Below are positions 1 through 8,256 of a DNA stretch of 38,372 nt, in pieces (the first letter of the stretch is position 1; each line of letters opens with the position of its first letter). Origin of the DNA: Acinetobacter sp. (lineage in GTDB: Bacteria > Pseudomonadota > Gammaproteobacteria > Pseudomonadales > Moraxellaceae); assembly GCA_031277915.1 (NCBI GenBank), contig JAITLL010000049.1, positions 1 through 38,372 of the forward strand. The letters run 5' to 3'. The notes under the pieces are model-generated. The model was given only the letters and a program-made list of their open reading frames with translations. It was not told the origin of the DNA and ran no database searches. A program made the position numbers and the translations under genes.

Positions 1-8
1 ACCTCCTT
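1..8 (-). promoter_or_regulatory. Shine-Dalgarno of a gene starting off the left edge
   Basis: Read on the minus strand the first bases give AAGGAGGT, a full-consensus ribosome binding site preceded by an A/G-rich stretch. A minus-strand gene therefore very probably starts a few bases beyond position 1, divergent from pbpG. Its identity cannot be seen. Confidence 0.6.
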
Positions 9-108
9 TCTTTCAAAAAACAAGTTTTTTGTTACATAAAGCAAAATAAGCTTGCAATGGAATGACAAAATTAGCAATCCTATTCTTCTATAGTGAGCGA
101 ATAGTTGT

Positions 109-120
109 GCACAATTGTGC
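109..120. promoter_or_regulatory. Perfect 12-bp palindrome, candidate operator
   Basis: GCACAATTGTGC is a perfect palindrome in the roughly 200-base divergent region between the off-edge minus-strand gene and pbpG. Its position suits a shared operator. No regulator can be named, and 12-bp palindromes also arise by chance. Confidence 0.3.
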
Positions 121-208
121 CGGTAAAAGCTTTATACCTTATATCCCAAATGTAAGGCATAATGATAGTAAGCGCAAATGTGTGTCACCCTGAGTCGAGT
201 ATTGTGCC

Positions 209-1255
209 GTGAAAAATTCTAAAAAGTCTTTAATACATGTGCTAAGCATGTCTATATTGCTTAGTTTGAGTTCAACAAGCTTTGCAGAACTCGTCAATAA
301 CCCGTCCTCAGGGAGTACTGGTACTGCAAGTTTAAATTGGTCCGCAGCGGATGCTAGTCAGCTTTTAAATGATGAAGATGACGAGCCAACGCCGCAAGGT
401 TCAACATCTGTAACCACGACCTTGCGTGGCGGTAATGCACCGAAAGTTATAACCTCTGCACCTAGAGTTGCTCCAATCCGTGATACGGGGAGTTACAATG
501 CTCAGCCAAACGTTAGTGCACGTGCTGCACTTGTGATGGATGCGCAAACAGGTGAGGTACTTTATAGTAAAAATACCAATGCATCGGTACCGATTGCGTC
601 TATTACCAAATTGATGACAGCAGTTGTAACGGCAGATGCACGTTTAAACATGTCAGAAGAAATTACACTTGAGCAAATTGATTTTGCTGGAGCAAATGGT
701 AAAAACTCGCATTCAACACTCCGTGTTGGCGACAAGATGAACCGTGCTGAGGTTCTTCTGTTTGCTCTCATGAAGTCAGAAAACCCAGCAGCAGCAGCTT
801 TAGCGCGTACCTATCCGGGTGGTCGTCCTGCATTCGTAGCAGCGATGAACTCTAAAGCGCGTTCTTTGGGTATGAGTGCAACCCATTATTACGAATCAAC
901 TGGTTTAGACCCGCGTAATGTCTCTTCTGCACGTGATTTAGGGATTCTGGCGAGCACAGCATCTCAATATGGTTTGATCCGTCAATTCTCAACTACACCG
1001 ACTTATGACTTTAATTTAGGTTACCGTGTACTCAAGTCAAACAATACGAATGCTTTAGTGCGTAATGGTGGTTGGAATATCAACTTGTCTAAGACTGGCT
1101 ATATCAATGAAGCGGGTCGCTGTGTTGTGATGCATACGACTGTAAACTCACGTCCAGCAGTGATTGTATTACTTGGAGAGCCAAGTACTCAGGCACGTAA
1201 TAATGATGCGACTAACCTATTGGGTTGGTTAAGTAATTTACCAAAACGCATTTAA
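209..1255 (+). CDS. pbpG: D-alanyl-D-alanine endopeptidase, PBP7/8 type
   Basis: Periplasmic low-molecular-mass penicillin-binding protein of the S11 peptidase family, expected to cut D-Ala-meso-DAP cross-links in peptidoglycan during wall remodelling. The start is GTG. Residues 1-26 form a signal peptide ending at SFA. About 70 residues of low-complexity Ser/Thr/Pro-rich linker follow, then the catalytic domain. All three penicilloyl-serine transferase motifs are visible: SITK with Ser131 and Lys134, SEN with Ser190, and KTG at 295-297. The length of 348 is somewhat longer than the E. coli enzyme because of the linker. It is monocistronic and ends at a strong terminator. The family call is secure; endopeptidase rather than carboxypeptidase activity comes from family similarity. 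Confidence 0.93.
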   Translation: MKNSKKSLIHVLSMSILLSLSSTSFAELVNNPSSGSTGTASLNWSAADASQLLNDEDDEPTPQGSTSVTTTLRGGNAPKVITSAPRVAPIRDTGSYNAQPNVSARAALVMDAQTGEVLYSKNTNASVPIASITKLMTAVVTADARLNMSEEITLEQIDFAGANGKNSHSTLRVGDKMNRAEVLLFALMKSENPAAAALARTYPGGRPAFVAAMNSKARSLGMSATHYYESTGLDPRNVSSARDLGILASTASQYGLIRQFSTTPTYDFNLGYRVLKSNNTNALVRNGGWNINLSKTGYINEAGRCVVMHTTVNSRPAVIVLLGEPSTQARNNDATNLLGWLSNLPKRI

Positions 1256-1267
1256 TTTAAATATTTT

Positions 1268-1297
1268 AAAAACGCTTCTATCAAGAAGCGTTTTTTT
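1268..1297 (+). terminator. Intrinsic terminator of pbpG
   Basis: The stem AACGCTTCT/AGAAGCGTT has a 4-base loop and runs into seven T residues, 13 bases after the pbpG stop codon. Confidence 0.9.
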
Positions 1298-1313
1298 ATG
1301 GCTATAAAAAAGA

Positions 1314-1349
1314 CATAAAAAAACGGCTGTGTTGAACAGCCGTTTTTTT
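1314..1349 (-). terminator. Intrinsic terminator of hom-thrC (bidirectional)
   Basis: The stem ACGGCTGT/ACAGCCGT with a 5-base loop is flanked by A and T runs on both sides. It can stop thrC transcription on the minus strand and also backs up the pbpG terminator on the plus strand. Confidence 0.88.
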
Positions 1350-1362
1350 GAAAACTCAGATT

Positions 1363-2502
1363 TTACATATTAGATAAAATTGAATCTTTTACTTGGCTCA
1401 TTGTTGCGTCAATTGACAACATCACTGCGTCAGCACATTGTTTGATTGCAGTATCTGGGTCTTTCAAGCCATTACCAGTTACTGTACATACGATGATAGA
1501 ACCTTCAGCAATTTTACCTGCTTTAATGTCACGGATTGCACCACCGATAGAAGCAGCAGATGCTGGCTCTACAAATACACCTTCATACATAGAAAGTAAG
1601 CGTTGAGCTTCTAAAATTTCGTTGTCTTGAAGTTCATCGAACCAACCTTTAGAGTCACGTACTACAGCTTTTGCATGGTTCCAGCTTTGTGGATTACCAA
1701 TACGGATTGCAGTTGCAACTGTTTCTGGGTTTTCAACTGGAGCACCACGTAAGAACGGAGCTGCACCAGATGCTTGGTAACCTACCATTGTTGGTAAGCC
1801 TTCTGGTTTAGGGCCAGTAAATTGATCAGTAGCTGCGTCATAAACAACTTGTTCAAACTGGTCAGCAGGTTGGTTTGCTACAGCTTCTGTATAACCCATC
1901 CAGTGAGCTGTGATGTTACCTGCGTTACCTACAGGTAAGCAGTGATAATCAGGTGCGCGGCCTAAAGCTTCAACGATTTCATAAGCAATAGTTTTTTGAC
2001 CTTGCAAACGATAAGGGTTGATTGAGTTTACAATCGTTACAGGTGCTTGATCAGCTACTTCTTTTACAAGACGCATACCATCATCGAAGTTACCACGGAT
2101 TTGCATAGTGATTGCACCATACATCATCGCTTGCGCCATTTTACCCATTGCAATTTTGCCTTCTGGAATCAAAACAAATGCTTTGATACCTGCGCGTGCA
2201 GCATAAGCAGCAGCGGCAGCAGAAGTGTTACCCGTAGATGCACAGATAATCGCTTTAGAGCCTTCTTCAACCGCTTTGGTTACAGCCATGGTCATACCAC
2301 GGTCTTTAAATGAACCAGTCGGGTTTAAGCCCTCATATTTCACATAAATTTCTACATCTTTGCCAATAATACGTGGAATATTCTCAAGTTTAATGAGAGG
2401 GGTGTTGCCTTCACCCAAAGAGATAGCACGAGTAGTTGCCGAAACTGGCAAACGGTCACGATAACGATCTACAAGACCAGTATAACGATTGGCATTAGAC
2501 AT
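1363..2502 (-). CDS. thrC: Threonine synthase
   Basis: PLP-dependent cytoplasmic enzyme converting O-phosphohomoserine to threonine, the last step of the pathway. The PLP-binding lysine is Lys66 in GSFKDRG, and the phosphate-binding loop ASTGNTSAA follows. At 379 residues it is the shorter class of threonine synthase found in Pseudomonas and Gram-positives, not the roughly 430-residue E. coli class with its extra N-terminal domain. It lies 55 bases downstream of hom on the same strand, so the two form an operon ending at the terminator near 1314-1349. The family call is secure. Confidence 0.96.
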   Translation of the reverse strand: MSNANRYTGLVDRYRDRLPVSATTRAISLGEGNTPLIKLENIPRIIGKDVEIYVKYEGLNPTGSFKDRGMTMAVTKAVEEGSKAIICASTGNTSAAAAAYAARAGIKAFVLIPEGKIAMGKMAQAMMYGAITMQIRGNFDDGMRLVKEVADQAPVTIVNSINPYRLQGQKTIAYEIVEALGRAPDYHCLPVGNAGNITAHWMGYTEAVANQPADQFEQVVYDAATDQFTGPKPEGLPTMVGYQASGAAPFLRGAPVENPETVATAIRIGNPQSWNHAKAVVRDSKGWFDELQDNEILEAQRLLSMYEGVFVEPASAASIGGAIRDIKAGKIAEGSIIVCTVTGNGLKDPDTAIKQCADAVMLSIDATMSQVKDSILSNM

Positions 2503-2557
2503 GATGGTGTTCCAATTATGAGGTGAAGCGGGAGAGGGAATCTTTCCCTCAACCTGA

Positions 2558-3859
2558 TTAACTATCGAGCGATTCTAAACGAATTCTTACGATTTCGCCA
2601 TGAATTGCAGGTAATGCTTGAATTTGTGCAAGAGCCTCATCCATTTTTGATTCAACGATTGGATCGGTTAGAATCACGATTGGAATAAGGTCTTTTAAGC
2701 GAGATTGTTGCATGATGGCATCAATACTGATTCCAGCACGGCTTAAGATGGTCGTTACATCTGCAAGTACACCAGTTTGATCTTCGGCATTTAAGCGGAT
2801 GTAATAACCTGTGGTCATTTCTTCACGGCTTAAAATTGGTACATGAGTTAATGCTTCAAAAGCCAATTGAGGAATTGTTCCAGCGCCATCTTCGGTATAA
2901 GAGATGTCACGAACAATATCAATCACATCGGCAACAACCGCAGAAGCTGTTGGACCAGCACCAGCACCAGCGCCGTAATAAAGCGTTGGACCTACAGCAT
3001 TTGCTTGAACTAATACAGCATTTTTAACGCCGTTCACGTTGGCAATAAGCTGCTCATCTGGAATAAGTGTTGGGTGAACACGTAACTCAATACCTTTTTC
3101 AGCACGACGTGCAATACCAAGGTGTTTAATGCGGAAACCAAGTTCTTCGGCATATTTCACATCTTGCGCAGTGATTTTGCTGATACCTTCGGTATAGACT
3201 TTATCGAACTGAAGAGGAATACCAAAAGCACAAGACGCTAAAATTGTAAGTTTATGCGCAGCATCGATACCTTCAACGTCAAACGTTGGGTCTGCTTCTG
3301 CATAACCGAGTTCTTGCGCTTCCTTTAATACATCATCAAATGCACGACCTTTCTCACGCATTTCAGTCAGAATAAAGTTGCCTGTACCATTGATGATACC
3401 TGCTAACCATTCAATATGGTTTGCAGCAAGGCCTTCACGAATCACTTTAATAATTGGAATACCGCCAGCAACCGCTGCTTCATAAGCAATTTGCACAGCA
3501 TTGTCTTCAGCTGCTTTAAATAATTCATTGCCATGTTCAGCAAGTAAAGCTTTGTTTGCAGTCACAACTTGTTTGCCGTGTTTGATTGCTTCCATAATGA
3601 CTTCGTAAGCAGGGTGAATACCACCCATCACTTCTACAACTACATCAACATCTGGTTGACGAACGATATCAAGTAAATCTGCGCTTTGTTTAATCCCTTC
3701 TAATTCGAGATCTGGACGAGGGCGACGTGTTCCAACGTGGGTAATTTGAATTTCTCGACCGGTGCGACGTTTAATTTCAGCGGCATTTTCTTGTAGTAGT
3801 TTAAGGGCTCCTCCACCTACGGTTCCTAGACCGAGTATTGCCAGGCGAACTGGTTTCAC
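2558..3859 (-). CDS. hom: Homoserine dehydrogenase
   Basis: Reduces aspartate semialdehyde to homoserine, the branch point for threonine and methionine. The N-terminal NAD(P)-binding fold carries GLGTVGGG. The catalytic domain has the KAL (TANKALLAEHG) and GIINGTGNF motifs. A C-terminal ACT domain (YYIRLNAEDQTGVLADVTTIL) is the likely site of threonine feedback inhibition. I chose GTG at 3859 because GGAG lies six bases upstream. An ATG at 3871, four codons earlier in frame, has no comparable site. It is monofunctional, without a fused aspartokinase. A hairpin with a U-run lies 50 bases upstream and may act as an attenuator. Confidence 0.95.
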   Translation of the reverse strand: MKPVRLAILGLGTVGGGALKLLQENAAEIKRRTGREIQITHVGTRRPRPDLELEGIKQSADLLDIVRQPDVDVVVEVMGGIHPAYEVIMEAIKHGKQVVTANKALLAEHGNELFKAAEDNAVQIAYEAAVAGGIPIIKVIREGLAANHIEWLAGIINGTGNFILTEMREKGRAFDDVLKEAQELGYAEADPTFDVEGIDAAHKLTILASCAFGIPLQFDKVYTEGISKITAQDVKYAEELGFRIKHLGIARRAEKGIELRVHPTLIPDEQLIANVNGVKNAVLVQANAVGPTLYYGAGAGAGPTASAVVADVIDIVRDISYTEDGAGTIPQLAFEALTHVPILSREEMTTGYYIRLNAEDQTGVLADVTTILSRAGISIDAIMQQSRLKDLIPIVILTDPIVESKMDEALAQIQALPAIHGEIVRIRLESLDS

Positions 3860-3910
3860 GTCACACTCCATATCATCATTGAATCATTTAGTTGAAGCTA
3901 GATCATAGCT

Positions 3911-3935
3911 AAAAAAAACGCCAGACTCTAGCGCT
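3911..3935 (-). terminator. Hairpin plus eight-U run upstream of hom; possible attenuator
   Basis: On the minus strand AGCGCUA pairs with UGGCGUU (seven pairs, two of them G-U) around the loop GAGUC and is followed by eight U residues. On the plus strand the two wobble positions become mismatches, which supports a minus-strand RNA. The dsbC gene already has its own terminator at 4026-4064, so this second one probably ends a leader transcript of hom or a short RNA. Confidence 0.5.
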
Positions 3936-4025
3936 TTTCATGCTTGTTCAATCAATTAGAGTGCGATCTTCGGAAAAGCAAAGTAGATCAGTCTTTAAAC
4001 ACTGATAGAAAAAGTATTAACTATT

Positions 4026-4064
4026 GAAAAAACAAAGCACTGCAATAAGAGCAGCGCTTTGTTT
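4026..4064 (-). terminator. Intrinsic terminator of dsbC
   Basis: On the minus strand AAACAAAGC-G-CTGC pairs with GCAG-T-GCTTTGTTT around a 7-base loop and ends in a T run. It lies about 40 bases after the dsbC stop codon. Confidence 0.85.
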
Positions 4065-4103
4065 ACCAGACAACTGGTGGACTATTAATCAAATTTGAGA
4101 ATG

Positions 4104-4919
4104 TTATTTATCCAGACGTTTAACCAATTCATCCGGTGTTAAGTAGCCACCCAAGTACTCGCCATCTACATTATAAATGGCAGGTGTACCATTCACCCCC
4201 ATATTTAAACCAAGTTGATATTGTTCACGAACAGGGTTTTTACATTGAGCAGGTGGAATACTAACGCCCTGTACAGCTTGGTTAAATGCAGCTTTACGGT
4301 CTGCGCTACACCAAACAGCTTCCATCGTTGGCATAAATTGTTCACCACGTGGCCAAGCAATGTAACGAACCTCAATACCTTTCTCATTAATCTCGGCTAA
4401 ATGCTCATGTAATTTATGGCAATAAGGACAGCTTGCATCGGTAAATACATAAATCACATGTTTAGCTTTCCCACCCTTAGCAGGGTAAACAATCAGATCT
4501 TCATTTTTTAAAGCAGCAAGGTGCTTTTTATTTTCTGAAGCCTGAAGGTTATCCCCAATATTATGCAGTTCTTTGCCGCCTAAACGGATGACATCACCTT
4601 GAATAAGGTATTTACCGTCACTGGTTGTATAGATTGATGTCATTCCTTCGAGATTTACCCAATATAAATTAGGAACTTCTGTCGGCTTGATATCTAAAAT
4701 TTTGGCGTTGATATTTGCATTCTTAAATTGTTTTTGCAAAGTTTCAATTAAACGCTGTTTAGCATTGCGTTCGATAATGGTTGAAGCTTCCCCTGTAGCA
4801 GGTGCGGTCGCTGTGAGCGCATCTTCTTTTTGTGGTTTGTTTTCTTTAGAACAAGCACTGAACAACAAGCTAGAAGCCAAAGCACAGGCAAGAAAAAGTT
4901 GAGATCGGGTAAAAGACAT
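4104..4919 (-). CDS. dsbC: DsbC-like thiol:disulfide isomerase
   Basis: Periplasmic protein with an N-terminal dimerisation domain (about 50-115) and a C-terminal thioredoxin fold carrying the CPYC active site (Cys164, Cys167) and a conserved cis-proline near NGTPAIY. It is expected to reshuffle wrong disulfides in secreted proteins, kept reduced by DsbD. The N-terminus is hydrophobic and ends LLFSAC, with Cys23 placed like a lipoprotein cysteine, so it may be lipid-anchored rather than free as in E. coli. It lies downstream of xerD on the same strand, with about 146 bases between, a neighbourhood also common in other gammaproteobacteria. The fold is certain; isomerase rather than oxidase is the family inference. 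Confidence 0.88.
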   Translation of the reverse strand: MSFTRSQLFLACALASSLLFSACSKENKPQKEDALTATAPATGEASTIIERNAKQRLIETLQKQFKNANINAKILDIKPTEVPNLYWVNLEGMTSIYTTSDGKYLIQGDVIRLGGKELHNIGDNLQASENKKHLAALKNEDLIVYPAKGGKAKHVIYVFTDASCPYCHKLHEHLAEINEKGIEVRYIAWPRGEQFMPTMEAVWCSADRKAAFNQAVQGVSIPPAQCKNPVREQYQLGLNMGVNGTPAIYNVDGEYLGGYLTPDELVKRLDK

Positions 4920-5065
4920 AGATAACCCTTATTTCATCAGTATTTATAGTCAGAAGCTGCTAAGCATACCAAAAAATCTAGTGTTTATTGTTAAAACTTT
5001 CTTGACCTTTGTGAACGAAATCAAGTGATTGTTTGATGTGTTTTAAATCATTTGGTTGAAAATTT

Positions 5066-5986
5066 TTAACCCCTAGGGTGATGTTTTTCATGTAATTGTT
5101 GCATTCTGACTTGTGCCACATGGGTATAGATTTGGGTGGTCGATAAATCGCTATGTCCCAGTAACATTTGTACTACGCGTAAGTCTGCACCGTGATTGAG
5201 CAAGTGTGTTGCAAAGGCATGACGTAAGGTATGAGGTGAAAGTTCAGCTTGAATATTGGCTTGTAGAGCGTAACGCTTAATGGCATACCAAAAGTTCTGA
5301 CGGCTCATGATTCCGCCATGCTGAGTTAAAAATAAATAGTCAGTCGAGCTTTTATAAAGTTGAGGGCGTGCATTGCTTAAGTAGCGCTCTACCCAATCAC
5401 AGGCGAATTGTCCTAACGGAACCAAACGTTCTTTATTGCCTTTACCTGTAACACGTAAATAGCCTTGTTTTAAATTAATGAGCTCTAACCGTAAGTTAAG
5501 TAGTTCTGAAACACGTAAGCCACATGCATAAAGCACTTCGAACATTGCTCGGTCCCGTAAGCCAAGTGCTGTTGTAATGTCAGGCGCTTGAATAAGTGCT
5601 TCTACATCTTCTTCTGATAGATCTTTGGGTAAGGCTCGACCAATTTTGGGTGAATGATGTGTTGCTACAGGATTATCACTTCGTAATTTTTGTTCACGTA
5701 AAAATTTGTAAAACTGACGTAGGGCAGATAAGCAGCGTGCGATTGAGCGAGGACTTTTTCCTATTTTGGTAAGTTCAATCAAAACATCAGAAATGTCATC
5801 ACTCGACCATTTTGGCAAGCTATTTTTTTTATGAAGTTCAGCACATTGAATCAGGTCAGATAAATAAGCATTACGAGTATGTGGACTCACTGTTTGTGCT
5901 ACCAGATAGTCACGAAAACCTTGTAAAAAGCTCAAATGTTCAGGAATTTGAACAGGGCTTGGAATACGCGGTTTTTTATTTATCAT
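5066..5986 (-). CDS. xerD: Tyrosine recombinase XerD
   Basis: With XerC it resolves chromosome dimers at dif, normally under FtsK control. The N-terminal SAM-like core-binding domain covers about 15-100. The catalytic domain shows the set expected of the family: Arg in CGLRVSELL, Lys in GKGNKERLVPL, HTLRHAFATHLL, and GHSDLSTTQIYTHV with the nucleophilic Tyr. I chose ATG at 5986 over the in-frame TTG at 5992 because GAGG sits nine bases upstream of the ATG and only about four before the TTG. The resulting 306 residues are close to other XerD proteins. The XerD rather than XerC call rests on similarity and on the dsbC neighbour. Confidence 0.92.
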   Translation of the reverse strand: MINKKPRIPSPVQIPEHLSFLQGFRDYLVAQTVSPHTRNAYLSDLIQCAELHKKNSLPKWSSDDISDVLIELTKIGKSPRSIARCLSALRQFYKFLREQKLRSDNPVATHHSPKIGRALPKDLSEEDVEALIQAPDITTALGLRDRAMFEVLYACGLRVSELLNLRLELINLKQGYLRVTGKGNKERLVPLGQFACDWVERYLSNARPQLYKSSTDYLFLTQHGGIMSRQNFWYAIKRYALQANIQAELSPHTLRHAFATHLLNHGADLRVVQMLLGHSDLSTTQIYTHVAQVRMQQLHEKHHPRG

Positions 5987-6072
5987 AAACAATGTCCTCT
6001 AAACCACTGTACTTTAAAAGAAACTTTAAGATTTGTCGATTAAAGTAGCGAAGAATTGAAATTTAACCTTAT

Positions 6073-6102
6073 TTGGTAATTATTCTCATTTATATGTATA
6101 CT
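6073..6102 (+). promoter_or_regulatory. feo promoter with an embedded Fur box
   Basis: TGGTAATTATTCTCA (6074-6088) matches 13 of 15 bases of the Fur 7-1-7 consensus TGATAATnATTATCA. It overlaps a likely promoter: TTGGTA at 6073-6078, an 18-base spacer and TATACT at 6097-6102. Fur-Fe(II) bound here would block RNA polymerase, giving iron-repressed feo expression. Confidence 0.72.
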
Positions 6103-6130
6103 AGAAAAAAGGGTTTTAGGATCGGATGCG

Positions 6131-6391
6131 GTGCGTTTATCAGCGTTGAAAGTGAAGCAAGCGGCTACCATCACCAAAGTAGATCGGATGACACAAACGT
6201 CCGAGCAGCAAGATTTGGTCGCCATTCGTTTGGAAAGTCTAGGTTTTGTACCGGGTACTCGAGTAGAAGTGATTACCAAAGGTATTTTTGGTGGCGATCC
6301 GATCTTAATCCAAATTGGCTTTACCCGTTTCGCTTTACGTAAAGAAGAAGCGGAAAAAATCGAGATTCAGTTAGAAGGAGTACCCGCATGA
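6131..6391 (+). CDS. feoA: Ferrous iron transport protein A
   Basis: Small cytoplasmic SH3-like protein (86 residues) that supports Fe(II) transport by FeoB. The sequence shows the family pattern of short beta strands with LESLGFVPGTRVEVITKG and a second IGFTRFALRKEEAEKI stretch. The start is GTG at 6131 with AGGA about eight bases upstream; the ATG at 6126 is in another frame and runs into a stop at once. Its stop overlaps the feoB start by four bases (ATGA), so translation is coupled. It is first in an iron-controlled feoA-feoB operon behind the Fur box. Confidence 0.93.
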   Translation: MRLSALKVKQAATITKVDRMTQTSEQQDLVAIRLESLGFVPGTRVEVITKGIFGGDPILIQIGFTRFALRKEEAEKIEIQLEGVPA

Positions 6392-8244
6392 GTGATGCGC
6401 TACGTATTGCCCTTGTGGGAAACCCGAACTGCGGTAAAACTTCATTGTTTAACCATTTAACCGGAACAAGACAAAAAGTTGCTAACTATGCGGGTGTAAC
6501 GGTAGAACGTAAAGTCGGGCATTTTCAGTTGCCTTCTGGACGTGCAGTTCGTGTGCTGGATTTGCCAGGGACCTATAGTTTGCAGGCAACCAGCCCGGAT
6601 GAAGAAATTACTCGTGATGTCTGCCAAGGCAAAATTGCCGAAGAAGGGCAGCAAGATGCATTTTTATGTATTGTCGATGCGACGAACTTAAAACTGCACT
6701 TAGGTTTAGTGCTTGAAATTATTGAGCTAGGGCGTCCAATTCTGGTTGTGTTGAACATGATGGATGAAGCGCGTCGTCGCGGTATTCAGATCAATACACA
6801 GAAACTATCTGAGCGTTTAGGCGTTCCTGTTGTTGAAACAGTTGCCGTACGTAACTCAGGCATTGAAAACTTATTGCATGCGCTTGACCAAGAAAAATAT
6901 ACCGTACCACATACTGAACTAAGTGGTTTAAGTGGTGGGCATCATCAGAAAATCGAAATGATTTTTAAAGATGTGGTTAATTTTGTCGATCATGATGATA
7001 AACGTACTGATTTTCTAGATCGAATTTTTTTACATCCTGTGTTGGGCTTACTTAGTCTAGCTGTCTTGATGTTTATTGTCTTTCAGGCGGTTTTTGCTTG
7101 GGCAGAACCTTTTAAAGCTGCAATTGAAGATGGTGTAATTCCGTGGTTAGGTGAATGGCTAAATGGAGCCATTCATCAACCTGTACTACGAAGTTTAGTT
7201 GTCGATGGTGTTCTAGCAGGTGCAGGTACAGTATTGGCATTCTTGCCACAAATTTTGATTCTCTTCTTCTTTATTTTAGTCTTGGAAGAGTCAGGTTATT
7301 TACCGCGTGCAGCATTCTTGCTTGATAAATTAATGTTTAAAGCAGGCTTAAGTGGTCGTTCTTTTATTCCATTATTGTCGAGTTTTGCTTGTGCGATTCC
7401 TGGCATTATGGCAACCCGAAGTATTAGTGACCCACGTGACCGTTTTACTACGATCATGGTTGCACCGCTAATGACATGTTCGGCTCGTTTGCCAGTCTAT
7501 GCTTTATTAATTGGTGCATTTATTCCAAGTCAAAGTATTTTTGGAATATTTAACTTACAGGGTTTAGTGTTATTTGGCCTTTATATGGCAGGCATCTTAA
7601 GTGCCCTTTGTGTCGCTTTTGTGATGAAGTTTTTACGTAAAGACAAGTCACAGCATGCCTTGTTAATGGAGTTACCAAGTTATCGTTTGCCGGACCCAAA
7701 AAGTATTGCTATTGGCTTAATGGAGCGTGCAAAGATTTTCTTACGCCGTGTCGGTGGGATTATTGTTGCATTGACCATTATTCTTTGGTTCTTGTGTACA
7801 TTCCCTCAAGCACCTGATGGTGCAACGCAACCGGCTATTGATTATAGCTTTGCGGGTATGGCAGGGCACTTTATTCAGCCTTTGTTTGCGCCGCTTGGCT
7901 TTAACTGGCAAATCGTGGTGGCATTGATTCCTGCGATGGCTGCTCGTGAAGTTGTGGTAGCGGCATTAGGTACCGTATATGCGTTATCTGGTGCAGATGA
8001 TCATGCGGTTGCACAAGGTCTTGCTCATTTGATTAGTGCAAATGGCACAGGCTGGTCATTTGCTACTGGTCTGTCTTTATTGGTCTGGTTTATTTATGCA
8101 CCACATTGTTTGGCAACCTTGGCAACGGTACGCCGTGAAACAGGTTCATGGAAACATGTGGCAGTCATGACGGCTTATTTATTTGGTTTGGCTTATCTCA
8201 TGTCATTTTTAACCTACCAGATTGCATCACGCATTTGGGGTTAA
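6388..8244 (+). CDS. feoB: Ferrous iron transporter FeoB
   Basis: Inner-membrane Fe(II) permease with an N-terminal G-protein domain. GTPase motifs are GNPNCGKTS (G1, residues 11-19), DLPGTYSL (G3) and LNMMDEA (G4, NxxD). The two Gate-type membrane regions contain the conserved ACAIPGIMATR and PAMAAREVVVAALGT segments, with around eight to ten membrane helices between residues 215 and 615. At 618 residues it is shorter than the E. coli protein (773). The stop is followed directly by the Shine-Dalgarno of the next small gene. Confidence 0.96.
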   Translation: MSDALRIALVGNPNCGKTSLFNHLTGTRQKVANYAGVTVERKVGHFQLPSGRAVRVLDLPGTYSLQATSPDEEITRDVCQGKIAEEGQQDAFLCIVDATNLKLHLGLVLEIIELGRPILVVLNMMDEARRRGIQINTQKLSERLGVPVVETVAVRNSGIENLLHALDQEKYTVPHTELSGLSGGHHQKIEMIFKDVVNFVDHDDKRTDFLDRIFLHPVLGLLSLAVLMFIVFQAVFAWAEPFKAAIEDGVIPWLGEWLNGAIHQPVLRSLVVDGVLAGAGTVLAFLPQILILFFFILVLEESGYLPRAAFLLDKLMFKAGLSGRSFIPLLSSFACAIPGIMATRSISDPRDRFTTIMVAPLMTCSARLPVYALLIGAFIPSQSIFGIFNLQGLVLFGLYMAGILSALCVAFVMKFLRKDKSQHALLMELPSYRLPDPKSIAIGLMERAKIFLRRVGGIIVALTIILWFLCTFPQAPDGATQPAIDYSFAGMAGHFIQPLFAPLGFNWQIVVALIPAMAAREVVVAALGTVYALSGADDHAVAQGLAHLISANGTGWSFATGLSLLVWFIYAPHCLATLATVRRETGSWKHVAVMTAYLFGLAYLMSFLTYQIASRIWG

Positions 8245-8256
8245 TTGGAGGTGTTT

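Noticed and set aside
5066-5986. xerD as a phage or integron integrase
   Set aside because: Sequence, length and the dsbC neighbour fit chromosomal XerD; no attachment site or cargo is present.
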